From Crinalium sp049646245 (GTDB taxonomy: Bacteria > Cyanobacteriota > Cyanobacteriia > Cyanobacteriales > PCC-9333): a stretch of 22,369 nucleotides of DNA. A program made the translations under genes and the position numbers. Under the pieces are notes generated by a model. The model had not been told where the DNA came from, searched no databases, and saw only the letters and a list, made by a program, of their open reading frames with translations. Numbering within the stretch: the stretch's first letter is position 1; every line of letters starts with the position of its first letter. This document shows, in pieces, positions 14,818 to 22,369 of this stretch. Location: assembly GCA_049646245.1 (NCBI GenBank), contig JBARVL010000174.1, positions 1 to 22,369 of the forward strand. The letters run 5' to 3'.

Positions 14818-16632
14818 ATGAATATATCTGAATTAGAACTAGCAGGATTGAAAAATTTACATAATGGTGAATATATCAAAGCCATAGCTGATTACGAACA
14901 ATGTATTGAAATTAACCCTGAACAGCAATTTAATTATTGGCAACTTGGTTTAGCCAATCTGCTGCAAGGAGATGAATTGACAGCGCAATCAGTTTGGCTA
15001 TCAGTTTTACTACAATTCGATGCAGAAGAATATGATATTGTTTTGGGTGATTTGATCCAAACACTGAAAGAAGCTATTGAAATTCAACTCCAGCGCAATA
15101 ATTTGGTATTAGCAGAAAAAATTTGTTCTTCTGCTTTACAATTAAATACTAATTTACCGGAAATCTATGCTTATCTAGCTATTTGCTATCGCCGTCAAGG
15201 TGCTATAGAGAATGCAATTAAATATGCGAAAAAAGCTATAGAGCTTAATCCTGATTTTGCTGAAGCATATTCGTCTTTAGGGGCTTTCGTCAGCGATTAT
15301 ATCCGCAATCAATCTGCTGGCGGTAAACTAGATGAACCTATAAGTTATTTGCAAAAAGCTATAGAGTTAAATCCTTATTTAGCAGAAGCATACTATAATC
15401 TCGGATGTTGTTTTAACGATCAATCTAACTTAGATAAAGCCATAAAATGTTTTCAAAAAGCAATAGACTTAAAACCTAGTTTTGCTGAAGCACACTTTGG
15501 TGTAGCAATGTGTTTCCGCAATTTGGGTAAAATTGATCTAGCTATAGAAAAATTAGAACAACTCATTACTATTAAACCAGAATTTATTAAATCAATTCGT
15601 GCGATTAATGAACTTTCCACATCGGAACAAGCTGGTTATGCCCCCAAAATCAGGGAAGGATATAAAATTTGGGATGCAATCTTATTTAAAGATGATAATT
15701 TATATCGTCTGTTTTACTTAATGGGAGATAGTACAGCCAATCCTTTTTGGAGTGTAGGAGAAGTTGGGGCGGCAATTTCAGATGATTTAAAAACATGGCA
15801 ATATATAGGGGTTGCCCTTAAACCTGAGTCTGCATATAAGTGGCAGAGTGGGAGGATGTTGGCAGGTAGTATTTATAAAGAAAATGGGATTTACTACTTT
15901 TTTTACTCAGCATCACCTCCGCCTCCGCTTACTTTTCAGGAGGGTATAGGTCTTGCTAAATCTCAAGACGGTATATCTTGGCAAAAAAGTATTAACCCCA
16001 TCATAGATTTAGATCAATTAGATTCCCAGTTTTATACATATAGTATTCGTAATCTCTTTGGAGAAAAGAAGCATTTTGCTTGTAGAGATCCTTTTCTATT
16101 TAAAGATGAGCAAACTAATAATTACTACTTGTTTTTTACTACCAGTTGCCGAGGAAAAAACGCAAAATTTAGGGGTTGTATTGGGTTAGCCGTATCTCAG
16201 ATCATTGAGGGAAATTATCAAGTATTACCTCCTGTTTTATATCCTTTAATTGAGGAATCAGAAGAAGGGATATTTTATGAAATGGAGCGTCCCCAAATAA
16301 TTAATAGAGACGGTAAATATCATCTATTTTTTTCTTGTGCTGTTAATTTAATTAATCCTTTGTGGATCAAGCAAGTTGGCAGTGAGGAAATTACTCATTC
16401 CTCACTTTATTGGTATATATCTGAAAATATTACAGGTTCTTTTACTCCTGTATCAGAGAAGCCAATAGTTAAAGGTAGTGAAAAAACAGGTTTATATGGA
16501 ACAAGTTTTATTCAGGCTCCTAATGGTCAATTAATTGCCTGTGGATCTAATATTTTGACTCATACTTTGGAAGTTTCACCGCGTTTTCCTGTGCGTTGGG
16601 AAAATGGTGAAATTGAAATTATAGTTGATTGA
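14818..16632 (+). CDS. TPR protein fused to a GH68 / clan GH-J-like beta-propeller
   Basis: The 604-residue product begins with TPR repeats (about 1-265; for example AYLAICYRRQGAIENAIKYAKKAIELNP). About 275-604 form a five-bladed-propeller glycosidase-like domain. The three acidic positions of GH68/GH32 can be read: IWDAI (Asp286, nucleophile position), CRDPF (Asp424, transition-state stabiliser) and FYEMERP (Glu490, acid/base), the last closely resembling the ERP motif of GH68 levansucrases. All three are kept, so hydrolysis or transfer is possible. GH68 enzymes are secreted, but this protein has no signal peptide and carries TPRs instead, so its substrate is probably an intracellular glycan or glycoprotein rather than sucrose. 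A distant GH43-type relationship is an alternative. Genes for glycosyl- and methyltransferases surround it. Confidence 0.78.
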   Translation: MNISELELAGLKNLHNGEYIKAIADYEQCIEINPEQQFNYWQLGLANLLQGDELTAQSVWLSVLLQFDAEEYDIVLGDLIQTLKEAIEIQLQRNNLVLAEKICSSALQLNTNLPEIYAYLAICYRRQGAIENAIKYAKKAIELNPDFAEAYSSLGAFVSDYIRNQSAGGKLDEPISYLQKAIELNPYLAEAYYNLGCCFNDQSNLDKAIKCFQKAIDLKPSFAEAHFGVAMCFRNLGKIDLAIEKLEQLITIKPEFIKSIRAINELSTSEQAGYAPKIREGYKIWDAILFKDDNLYRLFYLMGDSTANPFWSVGEVGAAISDDLKTWQYIGVALKPESAYKWQSGRMLAGSIYKENGIYYFFYSASPPPPLTFQEGIGLAKSQDGISWQKSINPIIDLDQLDSQFYTYSIRNLFGEKKHFACRDPFLFKDEQTNNYYLFFTTSCRGKNAKFRGCIGLAVSQIIEGNYQVLPPVLYPLIEESEEGIFYEMERPQIINRDGKYHLFFSCAVNLINPLWIKQVGSEEITHSSLYWYISENITGSFTPVSEKPIVKGSEKTGLYGTSFIQAPNGQLIACGSNILTHTLEVSPRFPVRWENGEIEIIVD

Positions 16633-16669
16633 TTATATTGCTTTAAGGAAAAACCTGTTATTTTGCCTG

Positions 16670-17089
16670 TTAATAACTTAAAGTATGCCCAGTTTGACGC
16701 TGAATATAATCTAAAAGTTTTTGATAGTTATCTGGGTCACTATTTTTATTAAGAATAATTGGGATAGAACTGTCAGGTAGCCAAAATTTTAACCTGCCAA
16801 GAGAACAGCAAAAGCTACTAACAGTGTTGAGATTAACTATATATTCACTGCGATCGTAAATAATTCTAAACCAAGAATTCGCCAGTGAGTAATCTGATAA
16901 ATTTTGGATGTATTTTAAAACTTGATCATACCCATCATGGTTACTCTGCTGGTTGATAATAATCGGTGTACCGCTATCAGGTAGCCAAAAAGTGATCCGA
17001 CCGTTAGGGGCGCAAGCAAAAGCACTAAGACGGTCGAGATCAACTAGATATTCATTTCGCTCATAATTAATTTTTATCCAATGAGCCAC
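16670..17089 (-). CDS. small protein of two tandem unknown domains
   Basis: The 139-residue product is an internal duplication of a unit of about 65 residues (about 1-66 and 68-135). Each copy has an aromatic start (HWIKINYERNEYLVDLD and SWFRIIYDRSEYIVNLN), then a strongly conserved FWLPDS followed by PIII or PIIL, then an acidic helix ending YIQ. I do not recognise the domain. It has no signal peptide or membrane helix. The start is GTG at 17087-17089, supported by a strong Shine-Dalgarno sequence GAGGAGG a few bases upstream. It lies 96 bp after pyrG on the same strand, separated by a long hairpin, and converges on the TPR-GH68-like gene. It may be transcribed by read-through from pyrG. Confidence 0.75.
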   Translation of the reverse strand: MAHWIKINYERNEYLVDLDRLSAFACAPNGRITFWLPDSGTPIIINQQSNHDGYDQVLKYIQNLSDYSLANSWFRIIYDRSEYIVNLNTVSSFCCSLGRLKFWLPDSSIPIILNKNSDPDNYQKLLDYIQRQTGHTLSY

Positions 17090-17105
17090 AAAACCTCCTC
17101 ATTTT

Positions 17106-17157
17106 AGGGAGTTTTGAATATTGAATTAAAAAATCAGATATTAACTCAAAACTCCCT
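17106..17157 (-). terminator. long hairpin between pyrG and the small duplicated-domain gene
   Basis: AGGGAGTTTTGA (17106-17117) and TCAAAACTCCCT (17146-17157) form a perfect 12-bp stem with a 28-nt AT-rich loop. It follows the pyrG stop and ends 17 nt before the GTG start at 17089. No U-tract follows, so it could be a partial terminator or an mRNA-processing structure. Confidence 0.45.
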
Positions 17158-17185
17158 GAAATATCACACCTTTTAAACGATTTAG

Positions 17186-18868
17186 TTAAGACACCTCAGC
17201 CGGATAAGGTATAGTTGAAGTTGAGCTAGAAAATGTAGTTTCTATTGCCTCTGTTGTAGTTTCACTTAAATCAAGCTTGGCTAATGCCGCTTCTATAAAC
17301 CCTTTAAATAAAGGGTGAGGAGTACTAGGTCTAGATTGAAACTCTGGGTGGAACTGAGTAGCAATAAAGAAGGGGTGATTTGTTAGTTCAATAATTTCCA
17401 CTAAGCGACCATCAGGAGATGTCCCACTAATGGCATAACCGTTTTCTAAAAACAAATTGCGGTAAGCATTATTGAATTCGTAACGGTGACGGTGGCGTTC
17501 GTAAATTACCTCCTCTTGATAAAGTTTAAAAGCGAGAGTATTGGGTGATAAACGACAAGGATATAATCCCAAACGCATCGTACCGCCTAAATCTACGACA
17601 TCCTCCTGTTCTGGTAACAAGTTAATTACCGGATTTGTAGTATCAGGAGCAAATTCGGCACTGTTAGCATCTGCTAAACCAGCAAAGTTACGCGCCCATT
17701 CAATCACAGAACACTGCATTCCCAGGCATAAACCTAAGAAGGGAATTTTTTGTTCGCGGGCAAATTTAATCGCAGCAATTTTACCATCAACACCGCGAAT
17801 GCCAAAACCCCCTGGTACAATGATGCCATCGGCATCTGCTAGATAGCGTTCAGCACCATCAGTTTCTATGTCTTCAGAGTTAATCCAATTGAGGTTAAGT
17901 TCACAAGCTGAAGCAATAGCCGCATGGCGTACAGCTTCCACAACTGAAAGATAGGCATCGGTTAACCTGACATATTTACCAACAATAGCAATGTTAATCT
18001 GGTTAGTTGGATGATAAAGACGATCAACTAAGGTTTGCCATTGTCTTAAATCAGGCTGATGTTGCTCTAATTCCAGTAACTCTAATGCTTGCTGTGCTAG
18101 TCCTTCTCGTTCCATCATCAGTGGCACTTCGTAGATACTCTTGGCATCTTGTGCTGTGATTACTGATTCGATGGGTACATCACAGAATTCCGATATTTTG
18201 TCTTTGAGTCCTTGTGGTAGCGGGCGATCGCATCGGCATACTAAAATATTTGGTTGAATCCCAATTGATCGCAATTCCTTTACTGAATGCTGCGTTGGCT
18301 TGGTTTTCATCTCCCCAGCAGAAGGAATCCAAGGTAACAACGTTACGTGCATATACAGCACATTACGCCGTCCCACATCTTTACGAAACTGCCGGATAGC
18401 TTCTAAAAACGGCAGAGATTCAATATCCCCGACTGTCCCACCAATTTCTGTAATTACCACATCGGGGTTAGTATTTTTCGCTACCCGTTGAATACGCTCT
18501 TTAATTTCAGTGGTAATGTGGGGAATTACCTGTACTGTCCCACCTTTATAGTCACCTCGGCGTTCTTTATTGATTACCGCTTGGTAAATTGAACCAGTAG
18601 TAACACTATTGAGGCGCGACATGGATGTATCGGTAAAACGCTCATAGTGTCCCAAGTCTAAGTCTGTTTCAGCACCATCTTCTGTAACAAATACTTCCCC
18701 ATGCTGAAAGGGACTCATCGTGCCTGGATCGACGTTAATATAAGGATCGAGTTTGAGAATTGAAACGGAATAATTGCGCGATTTCAGCAAGCGCCCCAAG
18801 CTGGCTGCCACAATACCCTTACCAATGCTGGAAACAACGCCGCCAGTGACAAATACAAACTTAGTCAT
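17186..18868 (-). CDS. pyrG: CTP synthase
   Basis: The 560-residue enzyme makes CTP from UTP, ATP and glutamine, the last step of de novo cytidine nucleotide synthesis. The N-terminal synthetase domain has the ATP loop SSIGKG, then KLDPYINVDPGTMSPFQHGE and EDGAETDLDLGHYERF. The C-terminal class I glutaminase domain has the nucleophile Cys381 in GLCLGMQ and His507/Glu509 in FHPEF, completing the triad. The length is close to the family norm with a short variable C-terminal tail. The start is ATG 18866-18868 (MTKFVFVTGG). A small 6-bp hairpin (AGTAGA/TCTACT, 18881-18896) lies in the leader. CTP is also needed to activate several sugars, but this is a housekeeping gene and the link to the cluster is probably just position. 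Confidence 0.98.
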   Translation of the reverse strand: MTKFVFVTGGVVSSIGKGIVAASLGRLLKSRNYSVSILKLDPYINVDPGTMSPFQHGEVFVTEDGAETDLDLGHYERFTDTSMSRLNSVTTGSIYQAVINKERRGDYKGGTVQVIPHITTEIKERIQRVAKNTNPDVVITEIGGTVGDIESLPFLEAIRQFRKDVGRRNVLYMHVTLLPWIPSAGEMKTKPTQHSVKELRSIGIQPNILVCRCDRPLPQGLKDKISEFCDVPIESVITAQDAKSIYEVPLMMEREGLAQQALELLELEQHQPDLRQWQTLVDRLYHPTNQINIAIVGKYVRLTDAYLSVVEAVRHAAIASACELNLNWINSEDIETDGAERYLADADGIIVPGGFGIRGVDGKIAAIKFAREQKIPFLGLCLGMQCSVIEWARNFAGLADANSAEFAPDTTNPVINLLPEQEDVVDLGGTMRLGLYPCRLSPNTLAFKLYQEEVIYERHRHRYEFNNAYRNLFLENGYAISGTSPDGRLVEIIELTNHPFFIATQFHPEFQSRPSTPHPLFKGFIEAALAKLDLSETTTEAIETTFSSSTSTIPYPAEVS

Positions 18869-19040
18869 ATAATACTTAAAAGTAGAACTTTCTACTAACC
18901 CCCCGTTAATTGTGGCACAATCTTCGCACTTAAGATGATGTCTTGTGTAGCCATTTTATGTAAAGCCTTCAGCATCTAGCCGCTAAAGGTCAGTTAGATG
19001 CCGATATCGTTGAATGATTAAAAGCTTTTTATCTAAGAGC

Positions 19041-19150
19041 TACTCCCTTCCCGCTCCGGGCGAATACCTAGAGAGAAAAACCGCCAAGACGCAAAGAACG
19101 CCAAGGAAGAAGAAGAATATGATCGGTAATATTTTAGCGGGAAGGGAGTA
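19041..19150. mobile_element. 110-bp MITE-like element with 15-bp perfect terminal inverted repeats
   Basis: TACTCCCTTCCCGCT (19041-19055) is the exact reverse complement of 19136-19150. The interior holds a purine-rich stretch of the type AAACCGCCAAGACGC, seen in many cyanobacterial intergenic repeats. No target-site duplication could be recognised and no transposase is present, so movement would depend on a helper elsewhere. Confidence 0.5.
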
Positions 19151-19198
19151 AGAATTAACTGCTTAATTTAATCAGTCTTGTAGCTTTCGTTAAAGTTT

Positions 19199-19296
19199 GG
19201 TTAATTAACCACAGATGTAGGCGTAGCCTTCCCGCAGGGTAAGGCAAGATAAACACAGACTTGTACTGAGCGTAGCGAAGTATGCACACAGATGTA
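19199..19296. repeat. cluster of short dispersed repeats
   Basis: Contains CCACAGATG and CACACAGATG flanking two small imperfect hairpins, CCTTCCCGCAGGGTAAGG and TACTGAGCGTAGCGAAGTA. Motifs of the GCGTAGC type recur between genes in filamentous cyanobacteria. No coding potential. Confidence 0.5.
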
Positions 19297-19533
19297 ATAA
19301 TTGATTGAAAGCAAGAAGTCTATTTGACAAGATACTCGATTTTTTAGAGCAGTCAGGAATCTGGGTATTTTGCTAGATAAAAACATATATATTATATCTC
19401 GTCTGAAGGCTGTACTATTCAATGGTCAATGAGGATTTTTTTGAGTGTTGCGATTATTAAAGATATTAACGCCTCTAGCTACTAAAAAAATCAATATGCT
19501 GAGTGTGATTGTTTCTATATTTTTAAAAAGTTA

Positions 19534-19542
19534 TGGTATGAT
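19534..19542 (+). promoter_or_regulatory. extended -10 promoter of the amidase gene
   Basis: TGGTATGAT fits the extended -10 pattern (TG, one base, TATGAT). No good -35 is present at the usual distance. Initiation near 19549 would give a long leader of about 140 nt before ATG 19688. Confidence 0.35.
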
Positions 19543-19687
19543 GAAAAGTTGAAAAATACTAAGTAATAAAATATTGCTTGGTAAAAAAGCTAGAAAATAA
19601 GCATAAACTTATAGCTGATATTTTTTGAATCAAGAAACTTTTTTAGCGGTTTTTTGATCTAACATATTTAAGTAACTGGGATTAAAA

Positions 19688-21445
19688 ATGAGAAATATCC
19701 TGGGATTGGCTGTCTTAGGGTCTGTAATTACGTTTCCAGCTTTGGCACAGCAGTCTCTTTACGTTTCCTATCCACCAACAACTTACAAAACGACATCTGA
19801 CCGAATTTTTGTGATGGGGACAGCACCTTCTAAAGGACAGGTGTTGGTCAATGGGACGGCAATCCCACGAAGTCCGGCAGGGCATTTTGCTCCGAGTTTT
19901 CCCTTGAAGTTGGGGGAAAATCAGTTTAAAGTGCGTTACCAAAGTAAAGAAATTAATCTCAAGGTGACGCGCACTGCTACCCAAGCTGTAATACCCAAGG
20001 GAGTAGAGTTTGCGGAAGGTTCGTTGGAACCCTCGGTGGATATTTCGAGGATGCCAGGGGAGTTATTTTGCTTTGGCGCGATCGCACCACCTCAAGCTAA
20101 TGTTTCTGTAAATATTGGTGGTCAAACTATACCGCTATTTGTTCAAGAGCAGGTAGTAAATTTGCCTGCTAATTCTGCTGCTTTGGTTTCAGCGCAGCAA
20201 AATCAACCATCTGCGGTGTCTGGTGCTGGGCATTATCTTGGTTGCGCCGCCGCCGCCGCCGCCGCCGATTTGGGAAACCCCCAGTTTCAATTAGAAAAAA
20301 ATGGTCAGCAGGTTAGCCAGCAGGGACCAGGTAAGGTACAAATTATTTCTCCTGCTAAGTTGGAGATTGCAGAAGTAATTGTAGATAATGGGGTTGCTCG
20401 TAGTGGGGCAAGTACAGATTTTGCTCGGTTGACACCACTGCCTAAAGGTACAAGAGCATCAATTACGGGACGTGAAGGGGAATGGGTACGCCTAGATTAT
20501 GGTGGTTGGATTAATAGTAAGGAAGTTAAGATTGTTCCTGGTTCAGTACCGCCTAAGTCAATAATTCGCAGTATTACTTCTCGTAAAGTTGCTGGTGCAA
20601 CAGAAGTAGTGTTTCCTTTGCAAGTACCAGTACCAGTGACAGTACAACAGGGCGATCGCCAATTAGTTCTTACCCTTTACAACACTACTTCCCAAACAGA
20701 TATTATCCGCCTAGACGATGACCCCATAATTTCTCGCCTAGATTGGCAGCAAGTATCACCAGGCGTGGTGCAGTATACCTTTAACCTGAAATCTCTCCAA
20801 CAATGGGGCTATAAGCTGCAATATCGTGGCACAAGTTTAGTGCTATCTCTACGTCATCCGGCTAAGATTTCCAAACAAGCCTCTAAGCCTTTATCTGGGA
20901 TCAAAATAGTACTTGATCCTGGGCATGGCGGTAAAGAATCTGGCGCATCGGGTCCAACGGGTTATTTAGAAAAAGATGCCAATTTGTATGTGTCAAAACT
21001 GGTGGGTTATGAGTTAATGAGGCGGGGTGCGACAATATATATGACACGGGAGACAGATAAGGAAGTGTCGTTACCAGAACGGGTAGCAATTATTGACAAA
21101 GTGCAACCTGCGATCGCTGTCTCAATTCACTACAATTCCTTACCGGATCAAGGTGATGCTCTAAAAACTCAAGGTTTTGGGGCTTTTTGGTATCATCCGC
21201 AAGCTCATAGTTTGGCAATGTTTGTACATAACTATATAGTGCAAAATGCCCGTCGCCCTTCTTATGGTGTGTTTTGGGATAACCTAGCTTTAGCTCGTCC
21301 TGCAACAACACCTTCTGTATTATTGGAATTAGGTTTTATGAGTAACCCACAGGAATTTGAATGGGTTGCAAATCCTACTCAGCAACAGAAAATGGCAAAA
21401 GCGATCGCTGATGGTATTACTCAATGGTTTGTGGCGACTAAGTAA
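19688..21445 (+). CDS. secreted N-acetylmuramoyl-L-alanine amidase (AmiC-like)
   Basis: The 585-residue cell-wall hydrolase cleaves the amide bond between MurNAc and L-Ala in peptidoglycan and acts in the periplasm. A signal peptide ends at about residue 20 (FPALAQQ). An Ig/PKD-like N-terminal region follows, then an SH3-like segment (about 240-285, EGEWVRLDYGGWI). The catalytic Amidase_3 domain covers about 405-583. Zinc ligands are His413 in DPGHGG, Glu428 in YLEKDANL and His481 in SIHYNS; the catalytic Glu547 lies in LLELGF. All are present, so it should be active. Seven GCC codons in a row (20246-20266) encode Ala187-193 in a linker. AmiC proteins in filamentous cyanobacteria help open septal junctions, though which AmiC role this one plays is not visible. 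ATG 19688 follows TAACTGGGATT; the Shine-Dalgarno sequence is weak. Confidence 0.93.
   Translation: MRNILGLAVLGSVITFPALAQQSLYVSYPPTTYKTTSDRIFVMGTAPSKGQVLVNGTAIPRSPAGHFAPSFPLKLGENQFKVRYQSKEINLKVTRTATQAVIPKGVEFAEGSLEPSVDISRMPGELFCFGAIAPPQANVSVNIGGQTIPLFVQEQVVNLPANSAALVSAQQNQPSAVSGAGHYLGCAAAAAAADLGNPQFQLEKNGQQVSQQGPGKVQIISPAKLEIAEVIVDNGVARSGASTDFARLTPLPKGTRASITGREGEWVRLDYGGWINSKEVKIVPGSVPPKSIIRSITSRKVAGATEVVFPLQVPVPVTVQQGDRQLVLTLYNTTSQTDIIRLDDDPIISRLDWQQVSPGVVQYTFNLKSLQQWGYKLQYRGTSLVLSLRHPAKISKQASKPLSGIKIVLDPGHGGKESGASGPTGYLEKDANLYVSKLVGYELMRRGATIYMTRETDKEVSLPERVAIIDKVQPAIAVSIHYNSLPDQGDALKTQGFGAFWYHPQAHSLAMFVHNYIVQNARRPSYGVFWDNLALARPATTPSVLLELGFMSNPQEFEWVANPTQQQKMAKAIADGITQWFVATK
20246..20266 (+). 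repeat. (GCC)7 microsatellite inside the amidase gene
   Basis: Seven perfect GCC triplets in frame encode seven alanines in a linker before the SH3-like segment. Triplet gain or loss would change linker length without a frameshift. Confidence 0.9.
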
Positions 21446-21460
21446 AAAAGCGTTGTAGTT

Positions 21461-21534
21461 GTAGGTTGGGTAGAACGAAGTGAAACCCAACAATATATCT
21501 GAAAGGTTGGGTTTCCTGCGTCAACCCAACCTAC
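21461..21534. terminator. nested hairpin between convergent genes
   Basis: GTAGGTTGGGT (21461-21471) pairs with ACCCAACCTAC (21524-21534), and inside it GAAACCCAAC (21482-21491) pairs with GTTGGGTTTC (21506-21515). This two-tier palindrome fills the spacer between the amidase and mtnP stops and resembles a dispersed repeat with the GTAGGTTGGGT core. It probably ends transcription from both sides, though there is no U-tract. Confidence 0.5.
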
Positions 21535-21551
21535 GCAGCTAAAGCTAATTC

Positions 21552-22369
21552 CTATAAATATTTTTGCAACAATAAATTTAACTTCTCTTTTGTTGCAGCA
21601 GGAACTTTATCTAGAGGGGTAAGAATTGCATATTTTAATGCTGAATGAGCATCTGAAGTAAAGGGATTTTCGCTGAGACGGCGTACTGTTTCTTGAATTA
21701 CTTTTTGGGCATTGACAGCATTACGTTGTAAGTTGCCAATAATCATCTCTACTGTTACGCTATCATGATCTGGATGCCAGCAATCGTAGTCGGTAACTAA
21801 AGCTAATGTAGCATAAGCAATTTCTGCTTCTCTGGCTAATTTTGCTTCTGGTAAATTGGTCATCCCAATTATAGTTGCATCCCAACTGCGGTAAAGATTT
21901 GATTCTGCTTTAGTAGAAAATGCAGGACCTTCCATACAGACATAAGTACCGCCACGATGTAGGTTAACATCGGGTAAGTTGAGATTGGCGATCGCATCCG
22001 CTACCACCCCAGCTAACTGACCACAAACTGGATCGCCAAAAGCAATATGAGCAACAATTCCTTCACCAAAAAAAGTAGAAATGCGATTTTTTGTTCGGTC
22101 AATAAATTGATCTGGTACTACCATATCTAATGGTTTAGCTTCTGCTTTCAGAGAACCGACAGCAGAAGCAGAGATTAAATACTTAACTCCTAGCTGCTTC
22201 ATCGCATAAATATTAGCTCTAAAAGGTAACTCAGAAGGCATCAGATGATGGTTGCGACCATGACGCGCCAAGAAAGCAACTCGTGTACCTTCCAAAGTTC
22301 CTACTATTAACGCATCAGAAGGCGATCCAAAAGGTGTGTCAACTTGCACCTCTTCCACATCTTTTAACG
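21552..22369 (-). CDS. mtnP: S-methyl-5'-thioadenosine phosphorylase, 5' end outside the window
   Basis: The enzyme splits methylthioadenosine with phosphate into adenine and methylthioribose-1-phosphate, recycling methionine after polyamine synthesis. Family motifs are GRNHHLMPSELPFRAN (phosphate/substrate site), SASAVGSL, VCMEGPAFSTKAE, GMTNLPEAKLA and TDYDCWH. The frame stays open through the right edge: upstream of the GTG at 22356-22358 come the codons Leu-Lys-Asp, which continue the normal MTAP N-terminus, so that GTG is internal and about 20 N-terminal residues are missing from view. The C-terminus is complete (TAG at 21552-21554). It is convergent with the amidase gene. Confidence 0.93.
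   Translation of the reverse strand, partial: LKDVEEVQVDTPFGSPSDALIVGTLEGTRVAFLARHGRNHHLMPSELPFRANIYAMKQLGVKYLISASAVGSLKAEAKPLDMVVPDQFIDRTKNRISTFFGEGIVAHIAFGDPVCGQLAGVVADAIANLNLPDVNLHRGGTYVCMEGPAFSTKAESNLYRSWDATIIGMTNLPEAKLAREAEIAYATLALVTDYDCWHPDHDSVTVEMIIGNLQRNAVNAQKVIQETVRRLSENPFTSDAHSALKYAILTPLDKVPAATKEKLNLLLQKYL

Larger units (their letters stand above)
18869..19687. other. 819-bp gene-free spacer between pyrG and the amidase gene
   Basis: No convincing gene is visible. The pyrG side holds its leader hairpin and a small stem GCATCTA/TAGATGC (18972-18978, 18995-19001). The middle holds a 110-bp inverted-repeat element (19041-19150) and a run of short dispersed repeats (about 19199-19296). 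The amidase side is AT-rich with an extended -10 promoter at 19534-19542. A 73-codon frame on the minus strand (19201-19422) runs through repeat sequence and resembles nothing. Confidence 0.7.

Noticed and set aside
19201..19422. 73-codon frame on the minus strand in the pyrG-amidase spacer
   Set aside because: It runs through dispersed repeats, has no recognisable domain, no Shine-Dalgarno sequence and odd residue composition.
18869..19687. A structured RNA or riboswitch in the long spacer
   Set aside because: Only small isolated stems and repeat palindromes were seen; no conserved riboswitch core or Yfr1-type motif could be recognised by eye. A covariance-model scan would settle it.
1..22369. 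CRISPR array, tRNA or rRNA genes
   Set aside because: No regularly spaced identical repeats with unique spacers and no cloverleaf or rRNA-like stretches were found on reading both strands.

Overview
The window looks like chromosomal DNA from a cyanobacterium. It holds twelve copies of the HIP1 octamer GCGATCGC, three type IV prepilins of cyanobacterial type behind what look like SigF-class promoters, a CTP synthase, a ROK sugar kinase and an AmiC-type amidase of cyanobacterial style, plus the short palindromic intergenic repeats typical of that phylum. I cannot name the genus. Both ends cut a gene: the left edge lies inside a TPR-methyltransferase gene and the right edge inside mtnP.

Layout. 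1-3200: the end of a TPR-methyltransferase gene (+) converges on a TPR/GT41 (SPINDLY/OGT-like) glycosyltransferase (-), with palindromic repeats on both sides of the latter. 3432-6440: three prepilin genes (-); an orphan Opp/Dpp-type ABC permease (+) sits between the second and third. 6663-12789: two tandem giant paralogues of about 1015 aa (+), each with a methyltransferase-like head, a TPR middle and a GT41-like tail. 12906-13799: ROK kinase (+). 13835-14605: TylF-type methyltransferase (-). 14818-16632: a TPR protein fused to a GH68/clan GH-J-like beta-propeller (+). 16670-17089: a small protein made of two copies of one unknown domain (-). 17186-18868: pyrG (-). 18869-19687: a long gene-free, repeat-rich spacer. 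19688-21445: secreted N-acetylmuramoyl-L-alanine amidase (+). 21552-22369: mtnP (-, partial).

How the genes may work together. About two thirds of the window is a cluster of TPR-scaffolded sugar- and methyl-transfer proteins around a tandem set of pilins whose C-terminal tails are rich in Pro, Thr and Ser. The simplest inference is a surface-protein or pilin glycosylation island: GT41-like enzymes transfer sugar to Ser/Thr, methyltransferases decorate it, and the GH68-like protein trims or binds a glycan. This is inference; the sequence shows only the families and their proximity. The two giant paralogues have each lost different key residues: the first lost the SAM-binding motif of its head, and the second lost the conserved GT41 histidine of its tail. 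The right-hand third is ordinary housekeeping DNA and is much denser in HIP1 sites than the glycosylation genes.
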